DNA of 64,000 bases. It comes from Pseudomonadota bacterium (GTDB lineage: Bacteria; Pseudomonadota; Gammaproteobacteria; Steroidobacterales; Woeseiaceae). Location of the stretch: contig JACZWL010000005.1 of assembly GCA_022572185.1 (NCBI GenBank), positions 1-64,000 of the forward strand. Direction: 5' to 3'. Shown piece after piece: positions 8,897-17,246 of the stretch. Made by a program: the position numbers and the translations under genes. Every line of letters begins with the position of its first letter. The stretch's first letter is position 1. A model generated the notes under the pieces. The model ran no database searches. It saw only the letters and a program-made list of their open reading frames with translations, and was not told where the DNA came from.

Positions 8897-10000
8897 CTAT
8901 TTGTTCCGTATTAAATATTTGCCACCAGATAGTGCCTCGATTTTTTCCTCGAGCTCCAGGATCAGAAGCATGGAGGAAACCTGATCGATCGTCAATCCGG
9001 AATCTTCCGCAAGTTCATCGGCGCTGGCGGGATCGTAGGACAGGGTATTCAGCAGAATCTCATAGTCGGCGTCACGATCGATAGTCGGGGATTCGCGATG
9101 CACTGCGTCGGTATCATTTTCCATAAGATACCCGGCGAGGGCGCCTAACTCGCTGACGATGTCTTCCGCACTTTCGACAAGTTTGGCGCCCTGCTTGATC
9201 AGTTGATGGCAGCCGCGGGACAGGGGGCTGTGGATAGAACCGGGAATCGCAAACACTTCGCGGCCCTGTTCTCCGGCCAGCCGGGCTGTGATGAGAGAAC
9301 CGCTGCGCCTTGCGGCCTCGACGACAAGCGTACCCAGACTCAGGCCGCTGATAAGCCTGTTGCGCTGCGGAAAATGCTCACGGCGAGGCGGACTCCCGAG
9401 TGGATATTCGGACACCAATGCGCCATTTTGTGAAATTCGATGCGCGAGATCACGATTGCCTGCGGGGTACACGCGGTCGATTCCATGGCCCAGGAATGCC
9501 ACGGTCATCGCATCGGCATCGAGTGCGCCCTCGTGCGCCGACGTGTCGATGCCCTGCGCCAGCCCGCTGACAATGCAGAAGCCGCATTGCCCGAGGTGCT
9601 TCGCAAACTCGTAAGCATTTTCCCTGCCTCCGCGGGTCGGATTTCGGCTGCCTACAATCGACAAGGCCGGCATGTGGAGGGCGGCGGCGTTACCGACCAT
9701 ATATAAAAGAGTGGGTGGGCCCGGAATTTGCTGCAGCAGCTCCGGATAGTCATCAGAATCACAGGGAATTATCCGGTTGCCCGGTTTTTCCAACCAGGCA
9801 AGGGATTTGGCAATCGATCTTTCGTCGGGATTCAGCATCGCCGCGCGTAATTCATCAGTGACGCCGGATCTCGCCAAAGCTGCAGTGCTCAGGTGTGCGA
9901 CTTTTTCCACAGCGCCATATTCATCGAGAAGCGCGGTGAGCTTGTCGACGCTGATTCGTGCATTGGCCAGAATCAGCCAGGCTCGATCCTTATCGCTCAT
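8897..10000 (-). CDS. dprA: DNA-processing protein DprA (Smf)
   Basis: Binds incoming single-stranded DNA and loads RecA during natural transformation; also kept in species that are not known to be competent. Seen: an N-terminal SAM/HhH-like helical region (about residues 1-100), the Rossmann-like core with SIVGSRNPTRGG near 115, SGLAQGIDTSAHEGAL near 150, and QRNRLISGLS with VVEAARRSGSL near 210-230, then a winged-helix-like C-terminal domain (about 300-367). The start at 10000 was chosen over an upstream TTG because AGGGGG lies six bases before this ATG. It follows a strong terminator, so transcription is separate from the LysM gene upstream. Confidence 0.95.
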   Translation of the reverse strand: MSDKDRAWLILANARISVDKLTALLDEYGAVEKVAHLSTAALARSGVTDELRAAMLNPDERSIAKSLAWLEKPGNRIIPCDSDDYPELLQQIPGPPTLLYMVGNAAALHMPALSIVGSRNPTRGGRENAYEFAKHLGQCGFCIVSGLAQGIDTSAHEGALDADAMTVAFLGHGIDRVYPAGNRDLAHRISQNGALVSEYPLGSPPRREHFPQRNRLISGLSLGTLVVEAARRSGSLITARLAGEQGREVFAIPGSIHSPLSRGCHQLIKQGAKLVESAEDIVSELGALAGYLMENDTDAVHRESPTIDRDADYEILLNTLSYDPASADELAEDSGLTIDQVSSMLLILELEEKIEALSGGKYLIRNK

Positions 10001-10029
10001 AAAACCCCCTGACAGCAAATTAACCGCCC

Positions 10030-10064
10030 AAAAAAAGGCCGGTACCCCGCAAAGAGTACCGGCC
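10030..10064 (-). terminator. Rho-independent terminator after the LysM gene
   Basis: GGCCGGTAC (10037-10045) and GTACCGGCC (10056-10064) form a perfect nine-pair stem. On the minus strand it is followed by seven Ts (10036-10030). It lies 16 bases past the LysM stop and just before the dprA Shine-Dalgarno sequence. Confidence 0.88.
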
Positions 10065-10079
10065 CTTTTCAGGCTTTGA

Positions 10080-11261
10080 TCACTCGGGGTTGCGTACGAC
10101 GTCGAGTACGTGAATCGGGGTGGTTGCCTCCATCACGAGCCCGTATCCGATACGGTCATATACCTTAAATACCATGAGAGTGCCGGCTTCCTCATCCGGC
10201 AACTTTACCATTGCACCTCTAAACATCGAGCCGCTTGCATAATGGTCCCGCACAACTTCGCCCGTCTGCAAAATCGCCAGGACGTCTCCCGGTGCCAGAC
10301 CGTCTCGTGCGCCACGATTTATGACCACGACCTGATACTGACCGATCATAGACACGCCATCTACTACCGCGATGATTCGACCATCAATCTCCGTATCGGG
10401 GGCCTTCGGGAAGAAATTCAGCGGAATCTCCACGGATTCCGGGATGAGACGATCGCCACTGAGCGCCTCACGATTAGTATCCGTCAGTGCAACAGTAGCC
10501 GGGTCGCCACCGCGAGCCAGCAAACCTTCGCCGACATAGATTCCCTGGTAGCCGATAAGCTTGTCGTCGTCCGGATCCCGTAATTGCTCACCGACGTGAA
10601 CAACACTGTATTGCGTCCCTGGCTCGGTCGCCGGGAGGCCGCGCACGTAAATTTCGTTGCCGGCAGCCGCCATCATGTGATCGCCACGGGTCGCAACGAT
10701 ATACGGTAGTTTATCCACCTGCCCTTTCTCGAGAACGAGCCCCTTGGACAGGAACGCAGCTATTTTCTCATACGGAATGCTGGTGATTGCTTCGCTCAAG
10801 GGTGTCGACCTGGCCTGTGGCGATAAGCGGTATGCTGCCCCCCGGCTAACCGTGGTTACGCGCTGCCGGCCGTCGACATGAACCAGGGCGAGTACATCGC
10901 CCGGATAAATAAGGTGCGGGTTTTCAATCTGCGGATTGACATACCAGACTTCGGGCCAATACCACGGGTCTTTAAGAAAGGTTGCGGCGATATCCCAAAG
11001 CGTGTCACCGACCTGGACGATATATTCGTCGGGATGGCCTTCGGCAAGCGGGGTCCGGGACTCCGTTTGCTCAACCAGTTGCGGCTGGTAGGTCGTCTGG
11101 CTTGTGGCCGCCCCGCGATCCATGGATGACGAGCTACTGGGCGCCGTCGTCGTTCGCTGGACAGGAGCCGGGGCCTCGTCGTCATCTGCAAACGGATTCA
11201 GACCGCAGCCAGCCACTGATGCGGCCAGCACGATAACGGTCAGTCGTAGGCTGAGATTCAT
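10080..11261 (-). CDS. LysM-domain lipoprotein
   Basis: A predicted lipoprotein of 393 residues. Seen: a signal peptide ending in the lipobox ASVAGC (Cys19); a low-complexity Ser/Thr/Gln linker; one LysM module at about residues 80-130 (YIVQVGDTLWDIAATFLKD to the YPGDVLAL segment), which binds N-acetylglucosamine-containing glycan such as peptidoglycan; and about 260 residues of beta-rich sequence with no recognised motif. LysM proteins divergent from def and beside dprA are common in Gammaproteobacteria. The start is uncertain: an in-frame ATG at 11282 has GGAG 12 bases upstream and would lengthen the n-region by seven residues. The aspartate after the mature N-terminal region is not in the +2 position (Gly is), so outer-membrane sorting is expected. 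Confidence 0.88.
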   Translation of the reverse strand: MNLSLRLTVIVLAASVAGCGLNPFADDDEAPAPVQRTTTAPSSSSSMDRGAATSQTTYQPQLVEQTESRTPLAEGHPDEYIVQVGDTLWDIAATFLKDPWYWPEVWYVNPQIENPHLIYPGDVLALVHVDGRQRVTTVSRGAAYRLSPQARSTPLSEAITSIPYEKIAAFLSKGLVLEKGQVDKLPYIVATRGDHMMAAAGNEIYVRGLPATEPGTQYSVVHVGEQLRDPDDDKLIGYQGIYVGEGLLARGGDPATVALTDTNREALSGDRLIPESVEIPLNFFPKAPDTEIDGRIIAVVDGVSMIGQYQVVVINRGARDGLAPGDVLAILQTGEVVRDHYASGSMFRGAMVKLPDEEAGTLMVFKVYDRIGYGLVMEATTPIHVLDVVRNPE

Positions 11262-11504
11262 ACAATTATTGCTGAGTGACATGATCGACGGGTGCTCCAT
11301 CAAAGTAGTCTGAACCTGCCAGCAGGCAGGCGTTGCTATAATATGTCGTGTCGACGCCTTTCAGACTGCCAAACGCGTCACAATTCCGGCCCAATTAGGG
11401 CCGCGCAGCCTGATTTTCTGGTGATATTGTCCGTCATCTTATTCAATAAAGTCAAAAATTTAGGTGCATTTTATAGATATTGACACGAGTTAACTCGAGG
11501 ATTC
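11262..11504. promoter_or_regulatory. Divergent promoter region, LysM gene / def
   Basis: An AT-rich gap between two divergent genes. TATAAT occurs at 11337-11342 on plus and TATTAT at 11343-11338 on minus, but neither has a convincing -35. Closer to def there is a TATAGA at 11472-11477 with a poor -35. GAGG five bases before the def ATG is its Shine-Dalgarno sequence. A region-level call; no single promoter is certain. Confidence 0.4.
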
Positions 11505-12026
11505 ATGGCAATACTTGGCATTTTGGAGTTTCCGGATCCGAGACTGCGCAAGACGGCGGTTCCGGTCCCCGCTGTGGACGATGATCTGCACCGCTTGATC
11601 GACGACATGTTCGAGACAATGTATGCAGCACCGGGCATCGGACTGGCAGCAACCCAGGTGGATGTGCACAAACGGCTGCTGGTCGCGGACATCTCAACAG
11701 AGAAAAACGATCCGCATGTGTTGATCAACCCGGAAATTCTGGCGCAGGACGGCGTCACGGTAACGGAGGAAGGTTGCCTGTCTGTGCCTGGTTACTATGA
11801 TGAAGTCGAACGTGCCGGGCATATTCGGGTCCGCTATCTCGATCGCGACGGAAATATTGCCGAAAAGGAAGCGGACGGCCTGCTGGCTGTTTGTATTCAG
11901 CATGAAATAGATCACCTGAACGGCAAGTTGTTTGTCGATTATCTGTCCGAGGCCAAGCGGCAGCGCATTCGCAAGAAGCTGATGAAAGATCGGAGACAAC
12001 AGCCCGCACAAGCCGCGATACTCTAG
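11505..12026 (+). CDS. def: Peptide deformylase
   Basis: Removes the N-formyl group from nascent proteins; a mononuclear Fe/Zn hydrolase that acts at the ribosome exit. All three signature motifs of type I enzymes are present: [10 protein letters not shown] (motif 1, near residue 45), EGCLSVP (motif 2, metal-ligand Cys near 90) and [11 protein letters not shown] (motif 3, two metal-ligand His and catalytic Glu near 133). The 173-residue length is typical. It is the first gene of the plus-strand run def-fmt-rsmB-DUF4390-ntrY-ntrX; a 117-base gap separates it from fmt. Confidence 0.98.
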   Translation: MAILGILEFPDPRLRKTAVPVPAVDDDLHRLIDDMFETMYAAPGIGLAATQVDVHKRLLVADISTEKNDPHVLINPEILAQDGVTVTEEGCLSVPGYYDEVERAGHIRVRYLDRDGNIAEKEADGLLAVCIQHEIDHLNGKLFVDYLSEAKRQRIRKKLMKDRRQQPAQAAIL

Positions 12027-12143
12027 TGGTCCATCAATATGGTCTTGTTGGATCACCAGCCCCGGATATTTCACCACTATGGGCGGCATCTGATAAAACA
12101 AGCGGGCTGACTCAGCACATTCCTTGAAGTTTAGAACCAGTTT

Positions 12144-13076
12144 ATGAGCGGCAGAAGAATCTTGTTCGCCGGCACGCCGGATTTCGCGCTTGCTTCACTA
12201 CGTGCGCTCTGCGATTCGGGCGTCACGCCGCTCGCGGTCTTTACGCAACCTGACAGGCCGGCAGGCAGGGGAAGGAAACTCAAAGCAAGTCCTGTCAAAG
12301 AATTTGCGCTAAGCAAAAAAATTGCGCTGCATCAGCCCGAATCACTTAAAGATACCGATGTCGTAAAGGATATTTCCGAATTACAGGCGGACCTGATGAT
12401 CGTTGCGGCCTACGGGCTCATACTGCCGCAGGCGATTCTCGACCTGCCAAGGCACGGCTGCCTCAATGTTCACGCATCGTTGTTGCCTCGCTGGCGTGGC
12501 GCCGCACCGATACAGGCGGCAATTCTTGCCGGAGATGAGGAAACGGGCATCAGTTTGATGCAAATGACCGCGGGACTCGACAGCGGGCCCGTGTTCGCAC
12601 AGCAATCTGTTCGAATTGGCGATACGGAAAGCGCAGGCGAGTTGCTTGACCGGCTGGCATTATTGGGCGGTGAAATGCTTTGCGAACAATTGCCGGATAT
12701 CCTCGATGGCAAACTTGAGGCACAGCCGCAAGACGAGAATTCGGTAACATATGCCAGCAAGATCAGGAAAAATGATGCGGCGATGAACTGGCGCAAATCT
12801 GCCACAGAGTTGCTGCGGCAGGTGCGGGCGTATACGCCGGTACCCGGAGCATTCTTCGATGTCGACGGCGAGCAGGTCAAGTGCTGGTCGGCCGAGATTG
12901 CCAACGGGCAAGGCGGAACGGTTGGTACCGTAATATCTGCAGGGCGCAACGGTATAGATGTTGCCTGCGGGGATGGCGTGCTGCGAATGCTTGAATTGCA
13001 GCGGCCAGGACGGGGAAGAATCAGTGCAGGCGAGTTCACGGATCAAACGTCCATAATGGGCAGGCGACTGGACTGA
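12144..13076 (+). CDS. fmt: Methionyl-tRNA formyltransferase
   Basis: Transfers a formyl group from 10-formyl-THF to initiator Met-tRNA, the counterpart of peptide deformylase encoded just upstream. The 310 residues match the family. Seen: the N-terminal FAGTPDFALASLRAL segment; the formyl-THF-binding loop with SLLPRWRGAAPIQAAIL near residue 110 (catalytic Asn-His-Asp set, with NVHAS and a later DSGPVF); and the C-terminal OB-like tRNA-binding domain from about 205. The start ATG has only a weak Shine-Dalgarno. rsmB begins six bases after its stop. Confidence 0.97.
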   Translation: MSGRRILFAGTPDFALASLRALCDSGVTPLAVFTQPDRPAGRGRKLKASPVKEFALSKKIALHQPESLKDTDVVKDISELQADLMIVAAYGLILPQAILDLPRHGCLNVHASLLPRWRGAAPIQAAILAGDEETGISLMQMTAGLDSGPVFAQQSVRIGDTESAGELLDRLALLGGEMLCEQLPDILDGKLEAQPQDENSVTYASKIRKNDAAMNWRKSATELLRQVRAYTPVPGAFFDVDGEQVKCWSAEIANGQGGTVGTVISAGRNGIDVACGDGVLRMLELQRPGRGRISAGEFTDQTSIMGRRLD

Positions 13077-13082
13077 ACCCCT

Positions 13083-14429
13083 ATGGATGAAAAGAAGACA
13101 GGCGCCCGGACCCGGGCCCGGGCGGCGGAAGCTGTCGATGCGGTCGTCAATCACGGCCGGTCACTCGATACTGCCTTAGCCCGGGTGGAAGCAGGCATAA
13201 GCCTGTCGGAGCGAGGCCTGGCAAGGGCTCTCTGTTACGGTACCTTGCGCTTTCACTGGCGCCTGCGGTCGCAGGTCAGTGCTTTGCTGGACCGGCCGCT
13301 CAAGGCAAAGGACAGCGTCATCGAGTCTCTGATCGCTGTTGGCATCTATCAGTTAACCGATACCCGAATACCCGACCATGCTGCGGTTTCGATGACAGTC
13401 GAAGCCTCAAGGGTGCTACGACGGCCGAAGTACGCATCCCTGATCAACGCGGTTCTCAGAACCTATCTGCGCAAGAACAGGCAGGCAGTGGAGCCTGCGG
13501 ATGATGAGGCCCGCTACTCGCATCCTGTCTGGCTGCTCGAGCGATTGCGGTGCGATTGGCCGGATCACTGGCTTGAGATAGTGGAAGCGGGGAACAGGCA
13601 GGCACCGATGTGGCTCCGGGTAAACACTACCCGACAGTCTCAGGCCGGGTACATCAACGAACTCAATGAGTCCGGGCAAGCCGCAGACGACGCTGCGCCG
13701 CATCAGGTAATCGCCGGGTTCGACCAGGCCGTCAAGCTGGCGAGCCCTCGGCTTGTCAGTGACCTGCCCGGTTTCACTGATGGGCGGGTATCGGTTCAGG
13801 ACGCCGCCGCGCAGCTGGCCGGACCCTGGCTGCTCCGGGGCGGCGGTAAACGCATCCTCGATGCCTGTGCGGCGCCCGGCGGGAAAACCGGGCAGCTGCT
13901 GGAACTTGCGGGGCCGGATGCCGATCTAACGGCTATTGATCTCGACGAGGAGCGGCTCGACAAAGTTCGCGAGAACCTGGCGCGGCTGGGCCTGTCCGCG
14001 ACCGTTCTTGCGGCCGACGCATCAAAACCAGATGAGTGGTGGGACGGTGTGCAGTTCGACAGGATCCTGCTGGATGCACCGTGTTCGGGTGTTGGTGTTA
14101 TTCGCCGCCATCCGGACATCAAGCTGCTGCGACGCGCTGAGGACATCGAAGCCCTGGCCAGATCGCAGCTGGCCCTGCTGCATGCGCTCTGGCCGCTCCT
14201 CGAGGCCAGCGGGCGGCTGCTCTACGTGACCTGCTCGGTCCTGACAGAGGAAAATGACGCGGTGGTGAGCGAATTTCTGCACACACACGCAGACGCCAGG
14301 GAAAACGATGTGTTGCCAAATAACAACATCCGCGATCTAATGCAGCGTAAGACATGCGGATATCAGATCCTGCCCGGCAGCCAGGACGTGGATGGCTTTT
14401 ATTACGCATGTCTGGAGAAGATTGACTGA
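13083..14429 (+). CDS. rsmB: 16S rRNA (cytosine-967-C5)-methyltransferase
   Basis: Methylates C967 of 16S rRNA with SAM. Of 448 residues, about 1-140 form a NusB-like RNA-binding domain and the rest the Fmu/Nop2-type methyltransferase. Seen: the SAM-binding CAAPGGKTGQLLEL segment near residue 262; DAPCSGVGVIRRHPDI near 336 carrying the TC/PC catalytic-site cysteine; and VTCSVLTEEND near 387 with the second conserved cysteine. It sits in the conserved def-fmt-rsmB series, six bases after fmt and eight bases before the DUF4390 gene. Confidence 0.96.
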   Translation: MDEKKTGARTRARAAEAVDAVVNHGRSLDTALARVEAGISLSERGLARALCYGTLRFHWRLRSQVSALLDRPLKAKDSVIESLIAVGIYQLTDTRIPDHAAVSMTVEASRVLRRPKYASLINAVLRTYLRKNRQAVEPADDEARYSHPVWLLERLRCDWPDHWLEIVEAGNRQAPMWLRVNTTRQSQAGYINELNESGQAADDAAPHQVIAGFDQAVKLASPRLVSDLPGFTDGRVSVQDAAAQLAGPWLLRGGGKRILDACAAPGGKTGQLLELAGPDADLTAIDLDEERLDKVRENLARLGLSATVLAADASKPDEWWDGVQFDRILLDAPCSGVGVIRRHPDIKLLRRAEDIEALARSQLALLHALWPLLEASGRLLYVTCSVLTEENDAVVSEFLHTHADARENDVLPNNNIRDLMQRKTCGYQILPGSQDVDGFYYACLEKID

Positions 14430-14436
14430 CAACAAC

Positions 14437-15030
14437 ATGACTGGAAGAGCGATAACAGCCCTTGCTGCGATTCTCGTATGCGGCTTGATGACAACACTGT
14501 TCCTGATGCCCGCCGAGGCACAGGAAAGGCCTGATCGTGTGGGCTACTTTGATGTGCGATCGGCGTCGACGACCCTGGTCGACGGCGTGCACGTACTTGA
14601 ATCCCGCCTTCAGCTCGTCCTGAGTGACGAAGCACTCGATGCGCTCAACAGTGGCGTCGCACTCCGGATTACCCTCAATCTCAAAGTTATCCGGGTCCGC
14701 CGCTTCTTCCCGGATTCGGTAGATGCCGAGCTCGTCGTTAACTACGAGCTCGAGTACCGGCCGCTGAGCCAGCGGTATATCGTCAGCAACCTGAACAGCG
14801 GTGATCAGGATTCATTCGCGACACTTTACTCGGCACTGAATAACCTTGGCCGGATTCAGGGCCTGCCGGTCATCGATGACTCGATTCTTGAGGCCGACAA
14901 GACTTACCGCATACGTCTGCGCGCCAGGTTGAGCACGGAACAATATCCCGTTCCTTTGCGGATTCTGTTTTTCTGGCGCGACCAATGGCACCTGGAAAGT
15001 GATTGGTTCGAATGGCTACTCGAAAGATAA
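14437..15030 (+). CDS. DUF4390-family exported protein
   Basis: A 197-residue protein with a signal peptide (hydrophobic stretch at about residues 5-25, AEA-type cleavage site near 28) and a beta-rich DUF4390 body; function not established. Homologues occupy this same place between rsmB and ntrY in many Gamma- and Betaproteobacteria, which suggests a role in or beside the NtrY signal (inference). The ATG at 14437 was chosen because it opens directly at the signal peptide; longer forms would overlap rsmB. Its 3' end overlaps the start of ntrY by 19 bases, so the two are translationally coupled. Confidence 0.87.
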   Translation: MTGRAITALAAILVCGLMTTLFLMPAEAQERPDRVGYFDVRSASTTLVDGVHVLESRLQLVLSDEALDALNSGVALRITLNLKVIRVRRFFPDSVDAELVVNYELEYRPLSQRYIVSNLNSGDQDSFATLYSALNNLGRIQGLPVIDDSILEADKTYRIRLRARLSTEQYPVPLRILFFWRDQWHLESDWFEWLLER

Positions 15031-17246
15031 AACAGCTGGTCTATACGGCGCTCGGCGCGACAGGCGTCGGGCTTGCCCTGACTGCGCTTTTTCTTCTCAG
15101 CCGTACCGCCCAGAACTCCGAGGACTTTGACCGGCTGCATATTCTGATTCTGCTGGTTAACGTAGCCGGTGTTGTCGTGCTGTTTGCATTGCTCGTCGGC
15201 AACCTCATCCGGCTGCTGCGTGATTACCGCACTCACGTGCCCGGGGCGAGACTCAAAGCCCGCATGGTCGGCATGTCGGTGACGCTTGCAGTCGTGCCGC
15301 TACTGGTAGTCTTTTACTTCTCGATGCAGTTCATAAACCGCGGCATCGATACCTGGTTCAACGTCGAACTCGAGAAGGGCCTTGATGATGCACTTGCCCT
15401 TAGCCGCGCCGCGCTCGAAATGCAAATGCGCGATCACCTGGCGACGACCGTAGAGATTGCGGAGCGCTTGAGGAACGTCAGCAGACGTCAGCTGATTTTC
15501 GAGTTAAGCATGCTGCGACGGGAAAGTGGTGCGAGCGAGATCAGCGTGTTCGGGCGCAACAGACGGATCCTGGCGACCAGTTCCGATTTCGCCGCGAACC
15601 GCCTTCCACAGGCGCCGAAAGACGAAGTGATTTTGCAGATCCGTCAAAACAGGCCGTTCGTCAGTCTCGATCCACTGGAGCGCGGTAGCTTCCAGATTCG
15701 CACGGCCGTTGCGTTCGGCGACGCAAGCCGGCCGGAAACCATAGGTCTCATTCAGGCGTATTTTCCGGTGTCGGAGAGAATCGGCCGCATGGCCAACAGC
15801 GTCGATAAGTCTTACAGCGAATACAAGCGGCTTCTCTATCTCCGTGAACCCCTCAAGAGAACTTTTACGCTCACGCTGACCGTCGTGTTACTGCTTTCGA
15901 TGCTGGCGTCAGTCTATGGAGCATTTGTACTGTCCAGAAGACTCGTCGCGCCAATTCAGAACCTGGTTGCGGGAACCAGGGCAGTTGCCAAAGGGGATTT
16001 CGATACGCGCCTGCCAGCGCCGTCACGGGACGAGATCGGCTTTCTGGTCAGCTCGTTTAACGACATGATCGAGAAATTATCCGAGGCGCAGCGGCAGGCC
16101 AGCCTGAGTCAGGCACAAGTCGAAGCCGAACGCGCAAATCTCGAAGTCATCCTTGCAAGGCTCTCAACCGGCGTTGTGTCCCTGGAATCGGACCTCAGGA
16201 TTCGCACGGCAAACCAGGCGTCGGGGGCCATTCTCAACGTCGATCTCGAAAACCGAATCGGCGAATACTTACCGGACGTCGCCAGGGGCGAGCCGCTTCT
16301 CGAGCAATTTGTTGATGTCGCGCGGGTTCATCTCGATGCCGGGGAAACCGAGTGGAGAGAGCAGATCGTGTTACGCGGCGAAGTCGGGCGGCGTGTGCTG
16401 ACCTGCGCTTGCACGGCATTGCCAGGCGACGAGGATCACGCTGCGGGATTCGTGGTCGTCTTTGACGACATCACGGCGTTGCTCCAGGCGCAGCGGGACG
16501 CCGCCTGGGGCGAAGTTGCCAGGCGACTCGCACACGAAATCAAGAACCCGTTGACCCCGATACAACTCTCTGCAGAACGGCTGCGGCGCAAGTACATGAA
16601 TACGATGTCGGAGGACGAAGTGCAGGTACTCGACCGTGCGACGCACACGATCGTGCAGCAGGTGGAGGCGATGAAGGAGATGGTGAACGCGTTCAGCGAT
16701 TATGCACGCGCACCGGACATCGACATCAACGTATTCAATCTCGACAAGCTCGCGCATGAGGTTGTCGATCTGTATCGCGCACAGGCAAGCGGCATCGAGA
16801 TCGTCTTGAACACAGATCCGACGCTGCCGGATATCGAGGCAGACATGGGCCGCGTGCGCCAGATGCTGCATAACCTGATACGAAACTCAATAGAGGCGCT
16901 GGAGAACTGCGACTACAAAGGACGCATCGAAGTCCGCATAAGCAAGACGGAAGTCCAGGAAACCGAGGTGGCCGAGATCGTTGTCGAGGATAACGGGCCC
17001 GGGTTCAAGACCGGATCCGTCAGCCAGGTCTTCGATCCGTACGTAACAACAAAGCCCAAAGGCACCGGCCTGGGCCTGGCAATCGTCAAGAAACTGGTCG
17101 AAGAACACGGCGGGACGATTGAAGCTGAGAACGCGGATGGCGGCGGGGCGGTGATTCGCATCCAGCTGCCTGTGAACGAAGCGGCGCGAGAAGCAATGAT
17201 GGCAATATTGCCGGGCCGGGGAGAAATACGGAGGGACAGAGCATGA
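15012..17246 (+). CDS. ntrY: Nitrogen-regulation-type sensor histidine kinase NtrY
   Basis: A membrane histidine kinase of 744 residues. Seen: two N-terminal membrane segments (about 10-30 and 43-67), a third near 90-108, a periplasmic sensor region (about 110-280), a fourth segment at about 285-310, a HAMP linker (about 310-365), a PAS-like domain (about 375-490), HisKA with phospho-acceptor His508 (ARRLAHEIKNPLTPIQ) and an HATPase_c domain with N (LIRNSIEAL), G1 (VEDNGPGF) and G2 (GTGLGLAIVKKLVEEHGG) boxes. This is the standard NtrY order. Start at ATG 15012 rather than the TTG at 15003. Its stop overlaps the NtrX-like gene by four bases (ATGA), so kinase and regulator are made together. 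Confidence 0.94.
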   Translation: MATRKIKQLVYTALGATGVGLALTALFLLSRTAQNSEDFDRLHILILLVNVAGVVVLFALLVGNLIRLLRDYRTHVPGARLKARMVGMSVTLAVVPLLVVFYFSMQFINRGIDTWFNVELEKGLDDALALSRAALEMQMRDHLATTVEIAERLRNVSRRQLIFELSMLRRESGASEISVFGRNRRILATSSDFAANRLPQAPKDEVILQIRQNRPFVSLDPLERGSFQIRTAVAFGDASRPETIGLIQAYFPVSERIGRMANSVDKSYSEYKRLLYLREPLKRTFTLTLTVVLLLSMLASVYGAFVLSRRLVAPIQNLVAGTRAVAKGDFDTRLPAPSRDEIGFLVSSFNDMIEKLSEAQRQASLSQAQVEAERANLEVILARLSTGVVSLESDLRIRTANQASGAILNVDLENRIGEYLPDVARGEPLLEQFVDVARVHLDAGETEWREQIVLRGEVGRRVLTCACTALPGDEDHAAGFVVVFDDITALLQAQRDAAWGEVARRLAHEIKNPLTPIQLSAERLRRKYMNTMSEDEVQVLDRATHTIVQQVEAMKEMVNAFSDYARAPDIDINVFNLDKLAHEVVDLYRAQASGIEIVLNTDPTLPDIEADMGRVRQMLHNLIRNSIEALENCDYKGRIEVRISKTEVQETEVAEIVVEDNGPGFKTGSVSQVFDPYVTTKPKGTGLGLAIVKKLVEEHGGTIEAENADGGGAVIRIQLPVNEAAREAMMAILPGRGEIRRDRA